A stretch of DNA of 64,000 nucleotides from Loripinus fragilis. Taxonomy: Eukaryota; Mollusca; Bivalvia; Lucinida; Lucinidae. A model generated the notes under the pieces. The model was not told the origin of the DNA. It ran no database searches and was given only the letters and a program-made list of their open reading frames with translations. The translations under genes and the position numbers were made by a program. Positions within the stretch are counted from its first letter, which is position 1, and the number at the start of each line of letters is the position of its first letter. This document shows positions 33,674 through 45,944 of this stretch, piece by piece. Location: contig OZ026520.1 of NCBI GenBank assembly GCA_964019695.1, positions 22,458,130 to 22,522,129 of the forward strand. The letters run 5' to 3'.

Positions 33674-33905
33674 GGACCTCGACGCAAGAAAACCTGTCTA
33701 CGGTGGTTAGCGAACAGACCAGCCTGTGCATCCCCGCAGACTGATCTGATCAGCGCCTTTATTATTCGCGTTTTGGAAAGTACCGTATCTAAGCTTGCTC
33801 CAAGCGAAATTTCAATGTTCTAGCTAGTCTCTATAGCTAGGGAGACTGATTTGAGTCTCTCCTTCACGAAAAAACCCCGAAGACAGGTTTTGTCGCGATG
33901 AAGCC
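33674..33905. mobile_element. TIR element with CGCAAGAAAACCTGTCTACGG ends (about 230 bp)
   Basis: Left CGCAAGAAAACCTGTCTACG is mirrored by CGAAGACAGGTTTTGTCGCG on the right. Noncoding. Confidence 0.55.
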
Positions 33906-33938
33906 CGATTTTGCAGAGTAGTGAGGAGTATCTGGTTA

Positions 33939-34204
33939 CCTGGGCCCGGCATTACAATGCCTCCTTAGAGTTAAGGAAGACTTAAGATAAGTATTGATTT
34001 TTCAGGACGTGAAAAAATATCGTTTAAAACTAATTAAAATCAAAACAGTTTTAATTTTTCTGAAGATCACAATGATATCTTTGACCACAAATACCACATC
34101 AATCCAGGCAATTTATTTAGTATCTAATATAGCATGTAGAAAAATTAATAATTAAATTATGTCTTGCTTAACTTAAAGGAGGCATTGTAATTTAGGACCC
34201 AGAC
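33939..34204. mobile_element. MITE, AATGCCTCCTTA family, copy 3
   Basis: Starts CCTGGGCCCGGCATTACAAT and ends AAGGAGGCATTGTAATTTAG then GACCCAG. Nearly colinear with the first intron 3 copy, including the AAGATCACAATGATATC core. Confidence 0.7.
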
Positions 34205-34209
34205 AAATA

Positions 34210-36425
34210 GTGTCTGTAAAACGGTTAACCATTAAAGCGCCAAGAAAAATGCATCTGAAAAATGAGTTTGTGAAGATCTTTACTGATTCGCACAGTCTGT
34301 AGTGAGTTGTTGCAATTCCTAAGTCTATCAGGAATTCGCTCAAAAGTTTTGAACTGTTCAAAACTTTGGCCACGAATTCCCCATTTCGAAAAATCGTAGG
34401 TGATTCGTACCAAATTCCTAAGGCATTCTTGGACATCGTAACTGAATTGTAATCGATTCGGAGGCGTTTTTGGGCATTCGTAGCTACTCTTAGCTCATTT
34501 GTGGGGAATCGGGAGATTAAGCCAAGCAATAAAACCAACGAAGAGATGGTAGAGGGATTTTCCCCAATACCCCTATTCCACACAGGCTACGAATCGCCCG
34601 AATTGCCACAAATTTATTTTTTTATTCAGGGGCATTCGTGAGGTTTCATTACATTTTTTCTCCAATCGTGATGTTCTATGAGTCAGTCCTGATTCAGATA
34701 CGATGTCGTTATGGATATTTGGGGGAATCAGCTCAATCCGGCTAGAATCGCGCGAAAACTCATTATTTATTTATTTATTTATCTTTATTTAAAGAGGACA
34801 GCACATTTAGCGATCAACGCTAGTCTACCATGCGTCCCTCTTAAACATATATACATATATACACAAGTTAAACATATGATAAAATATAGAAAATGTTAAG
34901 TATAAACGAGCGTATAAAACATTTACGATTAGCAAAATAACATTAGAACATGCTGCACGAACGTTAAGGAATCAATTACGAATCCGTTAAGAATATGCCA
35001 AATGCAGCACGAATTGGGCCCAAATTAACAGAGATCCGCAACGATTCTCCACGATTCACGAGCTTTTCTCTCACGATGGTTATAATAAAGCCCATACTTG
35101 CTTCAGGGCATCAGTTCCAAAATGAATGTTCCTCGTAAAGCAGCAGTAGAATTGATCCTGCAACTTGAGTGTTGAAAACGGTTTCTTATATAGCTAGAAG
35201 AAAACAACTACGTTAAAGTCGAGAGGCCCTGACCCAGACTCTTTGACTTGGAAAAATATGGCAGTTCGTCATTTGCAAAATCACCAGCCAGGAGCTACTG
35301 ACTGATCCTGAATGTGCTCCAGAGTCTGCCAAATCTGTATCAACTTCTAGGACTGCTCACATGCGCGTGACGGGGTAATTAATCTTAGGGAAAATCCTTC
35401 TACTATCTCTTCCTTGGTTTTATTGCTTGGCTTAATCTCCCGATTCCCCACGAATGAGCCAAGAGTAGCTACGAATGCCCAAAACACCTCCAAATCGATT
35501 TCGATTCAGTTACGATGTCCAAGAATGCCTCAGGAATTCGGTACAAATCACGCACGATTTTTCGAATCGCGGAATTCATGGCCAAAGTTTTAAATAGTTC
35601 AAAACTTTTGAGCGAAATTCCTGATAGACCTACGAATTGCATGAACTCACTAAGGACTGTGCGAATCAGTTAAGTTCTTCACGAACAGAGTACGATTCAG
35701 CCACAAATCCAATTTTTTGTCAATTCGTGTCGATTCCTGGGATTCGGGGCTTGTGTGGAATAGGGGTATACGATTAATTACCCCATCACGCACATGTGAG
35801 CAGTCCTAGAAGTTGAAACAGATTTGGCAGATTCTGGAACACAATCAGGATCAGTCAGTAGCTCCTGGCTGGTGGTTTTGCCAATGGCGAACTGCCGTAT
35901 TTTTCAAAGTCAGAGAGTATGGGTCAGGGCCTCTCAACTCTAATGTAGTTGTTTTCTTCTAGCGATATAAGAAGCTGTTTCAACATTCAAGTTGCAGGAT
36001 CAATTCTACCGGTGCTTTAGGAGGAACATTCATTTTGGAACTGATGCCCCAAAGCATGTATGGGCCTTTTTATAACTATCGTGAGAGAAAATCTCGCGAA
36101 TCGTGGCGAATCGTTGAGGATGTCTGTTAATTCGTGCCAAATTCGTGCTGCATTTGGCATATTCTTAACTGATTCGTAATTGATTCCTTAACTTTCGTGC
36201 AGCATGTTCTAATGTTATTTTGCTAATCGTAATGCATTCTTGCCCAATTCCAGCCGAATTGAGCCGATTCCCCCAAATATTCGTAACAACATCGTATCTG
36301 AATCGGGACTGACTCGTAGAACATCACGATTGGAGAATTTTTTTTTAATGAAACCTTAAGAATCCCCCGAATAAATCGTGGCGACGATTAGGGCGATTCG
36401 TGGCCGGTGTGGAATAGGGGTATTA
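34210..36425. mobile_element. Complex inverted segment X-Y-X'-Y' with ATACCCCTATTCCACAC ends
   Basis: X (about 34210-34570) returns inverted as X' (35395-35757); Y (about 34570-35390) returns inverted as Y' (35758-36425). Three termini share CCCCTATTCCACAC or its complement (about 34566, 35742 and 36404). The sequence is rich in GATTCGT/ACGAATC words. Y but not Y' contains a ~150-bp insertion (34760-34915) with (ATTT)n. Open frames here are not conserved between arms. Confidence 0.6.
34760..34850 (-). repeat. Retroposon 3' tail inserted in one arm
   Basis: Reverse strand ends GTGCTGTCCTCTTTAAATAA then (AGATAAATAAATAAAT). Absent from the inverted arm, so inserted after the duplication. Confidence 0.5.
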
Positions 36426-37128
36426 CACATCTAGGCAGTATCATTAGACAACTTGGGATCCATGGAAAGTTTGTGCAAACAACGGAGGCTACGATCAGAT
36501 TATGCAGAGGCACGATTAACCCTTAAAGCGCAAAGAAAAAATGCACCTGAAAATGTCGTCTGCTGAAGTCTGCTGCAATAAATTGCCTAACATTGCTTAC
36601 GAATTAGGTATAGAAGCAAATAGCACGGACCCAGTGCAGTCTGATCTGGGTCCACACTGTTTGCCATTCAGGCTTCTTAAACATTTCAGCAGACGAGACT
36701 TCTGTTGCGATTGGCGCATTTAGGGTTAATATTAGCATTAGCCGTTTACATCTTTATGCCACTGTGGCTAATTTCACTTTGAGCACATTACTTAGGGTAT
36801 TGTCACGTATGTCCCATGTAGCGAACGATATTTAAATGGCGTTTCGCTGGCAGGCCGATAATTGCTCGCTTTTGGTGGTCTTTGGAGCCTCGCTCCCCTA
36901 AAAAGAAAACTTATCAGAGTTGGACACCCTCTGACAATGTTTTCTGGATCCGCGCATGCATAAGCACAACGTGGTCGATGATTCCTTTGTGGTCACCGTA
37001 GCTAACTGTTCGTTTTATGTACTATACATGGAGCGCAAAAACAGGCCAAACGTTCTTCTTGCCCTGCAATATGTCGAGGTAGCTGAAAATTAACACCATT
37101 TGGTACGCCATATGCACAATCCATTGAA

Positions 37129-37130
<2 letters not shown>

Positions 37131-37202
<72 letters not shown>

Positions 37203-37203
37203 G
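37131..37203. repeat. (GATA)n microsatellite
   Basis: About 18 perfect GATA units. Minus-strand frames with YLSIYLSI repeats are artefacts. Confidence 0.95.
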
Positions 37204-37319
37204 GAGCCAAGTATTATAGAATAACAATACTTGCATAATGTAACACTCACTCCATGAATATATGTAAGCGATTTATTCATTGTATAGGATCTTAATTCAA
37301 AATAGATATGTTATAAAGA

Positions 37320-37446
37320 TGGTTACTTTGCTTTTCGGGGTATCAGAGCAAAGATCTCTGCATGCATGCAGATATCTTTGAGCTGAATCCGCAAAGCAAA
37401 ATAGCTGCAGAGATCTTTGCTCTGGTACCACAAAGCAAAGTAGCCA
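37320..37446. mobile_element. Palindromic element around AGAGCAAAGATCTCTGCA
   Basis: GGTTACTTTGCTTTTCGGGG and CACAAAGCAAAGTAGCC form outer arms; AGAGCAAAGATCTCTGCA and its complement form inner arms. Confidence 0.6.
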
Positions 37447-37809
37447 CATTTATACCCTTGATCTGCATGCATAGATCTTTTCACTATCCTTGACATATAC
37501 CCTATTTATTTAAAATTAAAATGATACCCGTATTTTATGTGTGAGAGCAGCAAAGACTCTGGTTAGATTGCATGTACGTGTAGGCTCGTTGGTGTCTTCG
37601 CTCCTCGCCTATGAAGTACATGTAAGTTTGAAAATAGCGTATGCAGGCTCAGATAAGTACTTCAGATAATTCTGCATATTCTACACTGACAACCTAGTTG
37701 TTGAAGTTATAACGAAGTTTCTGTTCTCGAGTCAATTCAAATGTTTTCTCCTGAGTTGCAATTTTTCTTTTGTCTTTCTGTTTCAAAACGGGGGATTATT
37801 CCAAGCCAG

Positions 37810-37891
37810 CATACAATGTAGGGCCACCATGGGCCAGCCAGCAAAACGCCATTTAAGTAGCGTTTTGCTGGTAGGCCGATGGTGACCCGCT
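37810..37891. repeat. Hairpin repeat of the GGCCGATGATGG family, copy beside a SINE
   Basis: GGGCCACCATGGGCCAGCCAG versus CTGGTAGGCCGATGGTGACC around AAAACGCCATTTAAGTAGCG. Truncated relatives at 33292-33342 and 36830-36870. Confidence 0.5.
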
Positions 37892-37894
37892 TCT

Positions 37895-38088
37895 CGATAT
37901 TTACTGGCTCAGTGGTAGAGTGCTTGACTCGAGACCGAAGGGTAGCGGGTTCGAGCCTCACCGGCGTCACTGCGTTGTGGTCCTTGAGCAAGACACATTT
38001 ATCCTAGCTTAGTACTGGTTAAACCCAGGAAGAACCGTCCCGCATAACTGAAAGATTGTTGAGTGGACGTAAAGAATCAAATCAAACA
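37895..38088 (+). mobile_element. tRNA-derived SINE
   Basis: Head with A-box TGGCTCAGTGGTAGAGTG (37904) and B-box GGGTTCGAGCC (about 37948), then TGGTCCTTGAGCAAGACAC, a core seen in many animal SINEs, and a tail AGAATCAAATCAAAC. Immediately preceded by a GGCCGATGGTGACC hairpin. Confidence 0.6.
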
Positions 38089-38150
38089 AAAAAAACTGGG
38101 TTGTCTTAAACACTTGTGTTGGTCTGACATCAACACTATACTGTTTGCAG

Positions 38151-38385
38151 TTACTGTCCTGCCAGCCTAGAGTGACAGTGACGTCATGTTGTGTTTACAA
38201 AATTATCAGAGACTTATAATCGATAGATCGCTTGTGTATTAATCCTATCTTCAGGATAGGATCAATACACAAATGATATATCGACTCTAGTTGCCTCAAG
38301 TGGAGTTTACAAGTTAATTTTTTACTTTACAATTGTAAACAAAATATTACGTCACTCTCACTCTTGGTTGGCATGACAGTAGTGT
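38151..38385. mobile_element. TIR element, about 235 bp
   Basis: TTACTGTCCTGCCAGCCTAG, GTGACGTCATG and TTGTGTTTACAA at the left are inverted at the right (TTGTAAACAAAATATTACG, CTTGGTTGGCATGACAGTA). Centre hairpin TTAATCCTATCTTCAGGATA. Confidence 0.6.
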
Positions 38386-38711
38386 AAAAGGTACAATGCA
38401 AACAAACTGTATATTATGCTGAGCTATAAAAACACAATGTGATAAGGTGTAAAAGCAGACACATTATTGTAATTGCCATAGATTATACTTCTGCATTTAC
38501 TTAAAATAAAATGTAAAAACAGCTTCTAAATAGTTCTTCCATATTGATGCGAAGACATAGAAATGTATGTATACTAATACATTGTCTCCACGGAACAACG
38601 ATTATAACACTTATGCATCTAGAAAGGCAAGCTCTATAGAAAGTGGGGTTCTCTAAGTGCAATAGACAACATTGAACACCTGTATAACTCTGAATTATTG
38701 TATTGGACACA

Positions 38712-39696
38712 AAGTAAGTAAGAGGGCAAACATCAGGAATCGATACAATCAAGAAGGATACCAATGGGAAAGTAACAAACTCACAATTAGACATCACAAA
38801 CGAGAGCGAAGACGTCAGCCCTTTCCCAGCAGGTGACCACAAGGCAACAATAAACAGACGCACACAAAACCATAACAAACACACGACTGAAATAACATGA
38901 ACGATCCACAAAAGAAGTACCGCCATGGAACTGTCAGTCAAAATAGTTTACTGGAGGGCTTTAACCGGTTTCACGGCGCCAACATCACCCTTAGTTCAGA
39001 TGTGGATCAAGACACATAGATGTTTGGTTTGCATGAACGACCCCTAACTTATCAATGCATCATCTCCTAGAACATATAAATCAAGATATATAAAGGAGAT
39101 AAAGAAAAAATAAGGACTCAACAGTAAATAAAACTGAGTACGGGAGCAAAAAAAAACCCAACAGGTAAACCCTGGTGGGCCTGACAACAGCCAAAGTATC
39201 AGGCCCCTACCATGTCATCAATAGACAAGTCTTTAAATCTGAACAGTCATAGAGCCTGAAGTCCGACCCACCGGCGCACAATTAAAGAGGAAAGCAAAGT
39301 TGCCAAACGTGATGGGATTGACCATCAAGCATGCAGTCTGTTGCAATACATTAATGTTACAGCCAATCTTTTTATAATGGGAAATATTTTATGAACTGCG
39401 TCGAAAAATTATTAGAGCTAACAATCTTCTCCAATTTATACACAAAATCACCATAGTATTCAGGTTCCGAAAGTCCTTGGCCCAAGAGAAATTTAAGTCC
39501 AACTTAGAGTTTAGACATCAAATCATAGTATCGTCTATAAAATTTAGAAAAGGTCTAGCGAAGTTTATGATACGGATAACCTTGTTTAAGAAGTTTCTGA
39601 GTTAACAATTTATTGCGAGTGTTGAAGTCAGCAACATAGCTAGATGCTCTAGCAAAACGAATGAGTTGAAAGATACAGACACCATAGGATGTAAAT
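38712..39696 (-). mobile_element. Retroelement A copy: UTR plus reverse-transcriptase C-terminal relic
   Basis: Minus strand. The tail is at 38712, the UTR to about 39340, then decayed coding sequence. Reading toward lower coordinates from 39696 gives TSYGV, QLIRFARASSYVADFNTRNK (about 39690-39605) and a KFY-type block. The coding part is interrupted at 39697 by a palindromic element and resumes at about 40050. Confidence 0.65.
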
Positions 39697-39853
39697 AGAG
39701 AATACTAGGTGAGTGTCTTTTGATATCAGGTTTACCAGCCAAGGCTTTGAGAACGCTTGTTGACATCGCGAGGCTTGCCGAGCGATTCAACATGCGTTCT
39801 CAAAGCAGAGCCTGGTAAACTTGATATCAAAAGACGCGAACCTGGTATTCTAT
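39697..39853. mobile_element. Palindromic foldback element inserted in the retroelement A relic
   Basis: Arms AGGTGAGTGTCTTTTGATAT... and ...ATATCAAAAGACGCGAACCT are inverted for about 65 bp, including GCTTTGAGAACGC/GCGTTCTCAAAGC, around a loop containing GCGAGGCTTGCCGAGC. Confidence 0.65.
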
Positions 39854-40049
39854 TTATCAGTTTACCCATTGTTGAACACTCTTCAAACTAGCGATTATGA
39901 CGTAATTTTGCATTTTTTGTTGATTCAGCGTCATAAGCGACGTCATTAAAAAAGTGCAACGTCATCATGACCTGATAAAGGTAACATGCTTTGAGATAGG
40001 AAACTTTTATTAGGTTATGTTGAAACAATTCAGTGAATATTAGGGGTGA

Positions 40050-40140
40050 CTGATAAAGCGAGGAACATTACGATCTAAGAATAGGAAATTGACAATTTCA
40101 AAATCAAAGTCGTCACGTTTATCGTACACGGAGGTCGCAA
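40050..40140 (-). pseudogene. Continuation of the retroelement A coding relic beyond an insertion
   Basis: Reverse strand reads VYDKRDDFDFEIVNF, then LFLD, which precedes TSYGV in this family. It is separated from the 39696 end by about 350 bp of inserted DNA. Confidence 0.6.
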
Positions 40141-40833
40141 AATATGGCTTGGAGTAGCGTTAAAATGCAAATAAGAGTGCTAGAAAACACGTTTGTGGGC
40201 ACTTTTGCGGCATGAAGGGCAACAGTGCCTAAGTTACTTAGGGACATGTCCTCTTTCATTTTTTGCCTGTTGCTCAAACCAAAGTTCATTATTAAGGTCA
40301 ATAAATGAGGTCAAAGGTCAATAGGTGCAAAATAATGTATAACGCATTAAACACAGTACTTAAACATCAGAGACACTGGCATTTTGCTGCAAATAACTTC
40401 AAATAACTGATATACTGATGTCTAATAATATAAATTGTTAAAATTTTATCATCTGCGATCACAAACACAGCTGCCTGTTCGTCTGTATGTATGTACAGGT
40501 ACTGCATAGTGCCTGGATTGGTTATGTACATTTGTGACAATTATCACTTTGTCGCAAAAAGCACATAATAAAAGTCTTTGTAATTCAATCTTACATCTTT
40601 TGAATGAAATATAAAACTGTCTTGGAAACGTAATACTGTGCACTGATCAGTCTGCACTTGGTGCGCTGTATTTTATTGACGTCGGCTGCGCATCTGATGT
40701 TGATTAACACCGAGCACCATATGCATATTTTACACACAGAAAACGAAACTAATTATACTTTTTGTGTGACTTTCTGTGACGTCACAAATACAGCTTGATC
40801 AATTAAAATCAGTCAATATTATCTTTTATTAAA

Positions 40834-41338
40834 AGTAAGTAAGAAGGCAAAGATCAGGAATTGATACAACCAAGTACCAAAACTTACACAGGACACCGAA
40901 TAGGATAGTGACAATTACACAAAACAGCATCACATTCAAGAAAGCAAAGAGCTCAGCTCTTCCCCAACAGGTGACAACAAGGTTGCAACAAACAGACATC
41001 TAGTGTTGGCAAAGGCAAACAAAAAAACAAATAACGAAAAAAGATCCACAAAAGAAACACCGCCTCGGAACAGTCGGCAAGAAAATTGCTCGAGGGCTTA
41101 AACCAGTTTTACGGTACCAACCTGGTCATTAATTATGTAGTTGATTAAGACACATATATGTTAGGTTTGCATGAAAGGCCCCATACTTATCCATGAATCA
41201 TCTCCTGAATACTGGAGCAAAATAAATCCAACAATTAAACCCTGAAGGAACCGACAACAGACGCAGCATCAGGCTCCAACCATCTCATCTATAGATAAGT
41301 CTTTAAGTCGGAACCGTCATAGTCTGAGGTCTGTTCCA
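40834..41338 (-). mobile_element. Retroelement A, 5'-truncated copy
   Basis: Minus strand. The AAGTAAGTAAGAAGGC tail is at 40834, followed by diverged versions of the UTR blocks (CGGAACAGTCGGCAAG, TTAAACCAGTTTTACGG, GGTTTGCATGAAAGGCCCC). Confidence 0.65.
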
Positions 41339-41360
41339 CAAAAGCAAGAATACTTATTTC

Positions 41361-41595
41361 TTATTTGATACGACCTGCAAGAGGCAGGCAGCTCGTTTGA
41401 TGAACAGATGTGCATCATTTGCCAAACATTGGTTAAAAGCAAGAAGGTGTCTGCTCTTGGCGAGGATAAATGTGACAAGCTACTTCAAACAGCATCTGAC
41501 CGATGGGAGTGCTGTGACTACGGCAACATAGATGTAATTGACATATTAAGATTGGTAGACCTCAAACACCTTAATTGCCCAGGAAAAGATGCTTA
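41361..41595 (+). pseudogene. Possible coding fragment with CIIC...CCDY cysteines
   Basis: A 77-codon stop-free frame reads MCIICQTLVKSKKVSALGED, KCDKLLQTASDRWECCDYG and a leucine-rich end, with CxxC and CC pairs that could be zinc-binding. I do not recognise the protein. No promoter or splice context; it may be an exon fragment of a repeated family. Confidence 0.25.
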
Positions 41596-41825
41596 AATAT
41601 CATAGACCTTGTTTTTTCAAGTTTCATGTCTGCCTTCCACATAGCTAGGTAAAAGCTATACAGATATTTCAGAAGAGGCACCCACTTTTTGCGATTCAAG
41701 GGATCATCACCACTTCTAGATAAATCATTTTGCATATATGCCTTCACACTTAAAGGGAGGACTTAAACCAAATACTGACATTACCTAAGTAGGAATAGAT
41801 TATGTCATAGTAATAATTTGATTGA

Positions 41826-42106
41826 CAGATGTGGGTTAAGCCCTCCAGGAAAACATTTCACTGACCGTTCCAAGGCGGTACTTCTTTTGTGGATCTTTTA
41901 TGGGTTTTTTTCTGCCTTGTGTTTGTTATGCCTTTGTGACCGTCTGTTTATTTGTGCCTTGTGGTCACCTGCTGTGAAAGGGCTGACCTCCTCTTGTCTC
42001 TCGTTTGAGGTGTATAACTGTGAGTTTGTCACTTTCCCTTTGGTACCCTGGGTCAGGTGTGCTACTTGATTGTATCGATTCCTGATCTTTGCACCCTTAC
42101 TTACTT
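41826..42106 (+). mobile_element. Retroelement A, 5'-truncated copy
   Basis: Plus strand, from GGGTTAAGCCCTCCAGG through GACCGTTCCAAGGCGGTAC and GGTCACCTGCTGTGAAAGG to CCTGATCTTTGCACCCTTAC. Confidence 0.7.
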
Positions 42107-42109
42107 AGG

Positions 42110-43190
42110 ATAGCAATAATGTATGATTTTGCAGTAGAAGATTACCTGTACCATCCTACATGTAAAAAAACGTTTCTATAGACGTTTTGGAAAACATAGA
42201 GAATCAGAAGATGTTTCGCCCCACAAATTGTGTCTCCAGAAAATTGCTTTAGAACCTAGGCTTGGCTTTGAAAATCTAGAAATTTATACATTGCAAGCAT
42301 TATGACAGCGTTACACTGATTTGCTCCTTGCTATGGGGAAGCATCTGGGTCATAACGAGACAATCGAACCTCAAATACCAGGGGAATTACAGTTTGTTCC
42401 ATAATTGAATCCACGTGAGCCGCTTTGAATTTTTAATTTTGAAATTAGCTAGCGAAATAGTCTAACTTCTAAAGAAAAGCATTGAAGCCAAAAGAAAGCC
42501 AAAAATCTAAGTCGTTTCTGAAAAAAAGTACCACGCACATTTCAGAGTCTGAGTATATGTTATACAATATACATGCATCATGCAGCCCAGAAACTACGCA
42601 AGGAAGCAGTATCCGACAGGTTTAGGATATGGGCAGCTTACAAATGAAGCAGTAGTTTGCAACATATTTGACCCATCAATATTGACTAAATGCGAGTGTT
42701 TTTGTTTAATAAGGGAAAAGACCCAGGTAGGCCCCCTTCTACATTTGGTGCATTAAAACTGCACATAAGACGAGCCCATTATCAGACAACTATATGTTTA
42801 AAAGTTACAGTTCCGTCCCCATAGTACATTGATGCGGAAACTCGTGCATGGTTGCGAGACCAATTGAAACAAAAGCTGTTGCTGTAAGAATCTATACCTA
42901 AAGTATGTACACAGTTGTTGGAATACAGCTGCAAAGTGTCTGCAACAAGACGGTGCAAATGTAGATCTAATACTAGTAATATCAATTGCTTCTGTCTTGC
43001 GGCTGTGATTCTATTACATGTGACAATTCACTGAATGTTGTTGAAGAGTCAGATAATCAGGATGAGTTGTAAAGAAGGACACTTATTAATAAGTTACTAT
43101 TATAAGAGATGAAAGATATCAGTTTTCAATTGTATATCTATAAATGGCATTCGAGATATTTTACGGTCAATTTCCTGTTAAAACTATATA
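42110..43190. other. No feature recognised
   Basis: AT-rich, no gene or repeat supported. Confidence 0.45.
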
Positions 43191-43194
43191 TGCG

Positions 43195-43830
43195 AAAGTT
43201 GCATAGGGTGCTTTAAAAAATACCTGGTCTAACATAAAATGCACCTTGTGGCCTTTGACCCCGATAATATGTACATTTCAAATGAGGGCATTGGCCTCTA
43301 AAATAAGAATAGGTCATTTTAAAACTGGTTGCTGTTTAAAAGCCCGGGTAGGTTTTATCTAATCAAAATGTAAACATAAATTCGTAACAGCACTTAGATG
43401 ATGATTCTGAATTGCACTTGATGACCCTTGGCCCTCATAATGACCTTTTATGAGGTCATAAGAATTGAAACAAATGATATACCAATTAAAATAAAGTCAC
43501 TGATATCGATCAGACAAGGTACAACGAATTCCATCAATGTCAGTCCAAATCATTATTTTATATGTATAAAATCACGAATTTTATATACACCTTTGTGACC
43601 TTTTGACCCCTTTGTGACCTTTTGTATGGTCAGTACGCTTTGTATATTGGACGCATTCATTCAAGGAATGTTGGCTGAGTTTGATATACCAATTTGCCTT
43701 TTATTTTGCAAATTAAATCAAAATACAAAAATTGCAAATTAAACTCACCACAATATAATGCACTTGATGACTTTTGACCTCTTTTGTGACCTTATTTGGG
43801 GTTTCCCATTTGGGCAACAGGGCAAAACCA
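43195..43830. repeat. Degenerate tandem array with TGACCTTTTGACC motifs
   Basis: Four loosely related units, each with TGCACTTGATGACC-like and TGACCTTTTG-like stretches (near 43240, 43415, 43590 and 43760). No coding potential. Confidence 0.4.
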
Positions 43831-43834
43831 GTTC

Positions 43835-44780
43835 AGGAGTGTTTGCTTATATTGATAAGCCTAGTGGCACCTTATGCCCCAAAAGTGCCCACACTTCGAA
43901 AAAAATATATCTGAGAACACCTGTCTAATAATACTAGGGGTCACATATTCAAGCTTCAAAAACCAAGATGTAACAGGTCGTTCAGACAACAGTCATTTCC
44001 AGTGCGTTGTATTGATGATTGGAATAGGTAACCAGGTTGTGTATTAGAAAGTGATACAGTCCTGGTTTTAAAACTCAGTAGGATAAACATTTGAGCGGAA
44101 GGCAATTCGATTTGGAACAAATTAATTAACCCGACCGGAAGCTCAAAACATTAATCAGAAAACTAAAGAAGAAGTAGACAAGCCCTTTATGGCTTACACC
44201 ACTTCAACAAAGCGACATGAAGGTATGAGTAAAATGTAAAAAACGAACTTCAAAAATAACTATTAAACTATAACTGAGCTTACCTGAATGTCCTAGTGGA
44301 GGGCCAAATGATGCGGCCTATCATCAGGGTCTGCACTTTTATATTATTTATGGCACCATATCCAAATTCACTATATCAACTATCACTATAATATGAGCTG
44401 GCGGTCTTCAACTTTTGTATCTATGTAGTTGTATTCGGCAACTGCGATGGTCCAGTTTGATGCAAAATGTGGACTGTTGATTCACTATTGTCTCGTTGGG
44501 AATGTAAAAGAAGTGACTGCTGAGATGAGACTGCTCTATTGAGCAGACTCATCTGGGCTTTCGCTTGTAGCCCATGCATTGTGTATCAATATATTCATGC
44601 TTTGAGGCATTACGTATAATATACTTAACAAAAAAGATAAGGAAATTGTGTTTGAGGGGCTATGACAAAATATCTAAAACATTAAAAGATTTTTGAAATT
44701 CACAATAGTATAATGTGCTATTTTTCTTTATAATGACGCTTCATCTGGGTCTGTAACGCCCTCAACAGCTTAGTAATTAA
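43835..44780. other. No feature recognised before the Tc1-like relic
   Basis: May contain the decayed N-terminal part of the Tc1-like transposase, but no helix-turn-helix or first catalytic Asp can be made out. Confidence 0.35.
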
Positions 44781-45265
44781 TGTCAGAGTTGACTGGTCTT
44801 CACTACATTTTTCGCAAAAATTCAAATTACAGAGCAAACATAGGTTTTCATGCATTAACGTTCACCAGGTCCCCCGGGAGATGGACATGTTTAAAACCTA
44901 GGACGACAGCTCTGGTGGTTATACAGGGACATTTGATCAGTCACTTGTACAAGGGTGAGATGTTGAGGTCTGTTGTCCTGCCTTTTTTGTGCAAAAACCA
45001 GTGACACTACCAGGCCTAGGACGACAATGCCAGAACACACTTAAAACAATGTTGTGCGCATTGACTGGTCAGTTCGCTCCTGAGGCATGTCTACAATTTA
45101 AACATGTTTATGACATTTTTAAACAGAGGGTCCAACGCATAATAATGGCATCAAGAAGCCCCTGCCCCTCGATACAGTGTTGCCGGAGATATCGATGCTG
45201 ATTCCTCAGCACCAAATCGCAAGAATTATTCAGAGAATGCGAAACCTGTGCTAGTCCTAATTTGC
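44780..45265 (+). pseudogene. Tc1-like transposase C-terminal relic
   Basis: The translation, over two frames, reads VVIQGHLISHLYKGEML, then SVVLPFL, then DDNARTHLK (counterpart of the QDNARPH motif with the second catalytic Asp), and near 45190-45255 MLIPQHQIARIIQRMRNLC (counterpart of the IPQ...SMRRRC tail). A stop and frame shift separate the blocks and the DLNPIEH motif is not recognisable, so it is inactive. Terminal repeats were not found. Confidence 0.65.
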
Positions 45266-45299
45266 CACTGACTGGGGACACATTCGTTACTGAAGGCAT

Positions 45300-45940
45300 T
45301 TTCATCTTCGAAATGTGATGTTTAAGGCTATCAAGTTAATTCCATGTGACATTCAAAGCAATTGCATTTTTAAGTTTTGAAAACTTACATGTTATTCATG
45401 TGTTTATGAGGAAATACTCTGAAGACATTATTGCGAAAAATGACTTGACCCCTGGGTTACTTGACACTGTGTCACAACAAAGGTATTGGTGCTAGCAACT
45501 TAAAGTAAACATGTTTTTCAACCGATGACATTACCTAAACAATTAAATAAACATTGAATAATTGTTTGCTTTTGTGTTCTTATGTTGCATGATTTTCTGA
45601 GGTTTCTTAACTTTTTGTTGAGTATATATATATATACTTAAGGACTTTGAAAACGCATCACCCAGACTAATTCATTTATTGCTCAAACACTAAGGATGAC
45701 AGAGAGATATATTCCATTGCATACCAAAGTCTGACAAACCTTTAGTTTGCCCTAGAAAATTCATGTTTGCTAAAGTAAGCAACACTAAGGAAATTCAAAA
45801 TTAAGGGAGTTATGCTAAGTTATCAAGACTAGGGGAAAAACAACCAAATATTTTTTTTTAAATCTAGATGCAGCTGAAAAATAGGGTCAAATTTCATACT
45901 CAGATTGGCAAACGCTTTTAAAGAAAATATGAATTTCCAA
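45300..45940. other. No feature recognised
   Basis: AT-rich sequence with an AGTATATATATATATAC run near 45620; nothing else supported. Confidence 0.45.
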
Positions 45941-45944
45941 GAGT

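Noticed and set aside
37002..37280. Minus-strand frames with YLSIYLSI repeats
   Set aside because: They are translations of a (GATA)n microsatellite.
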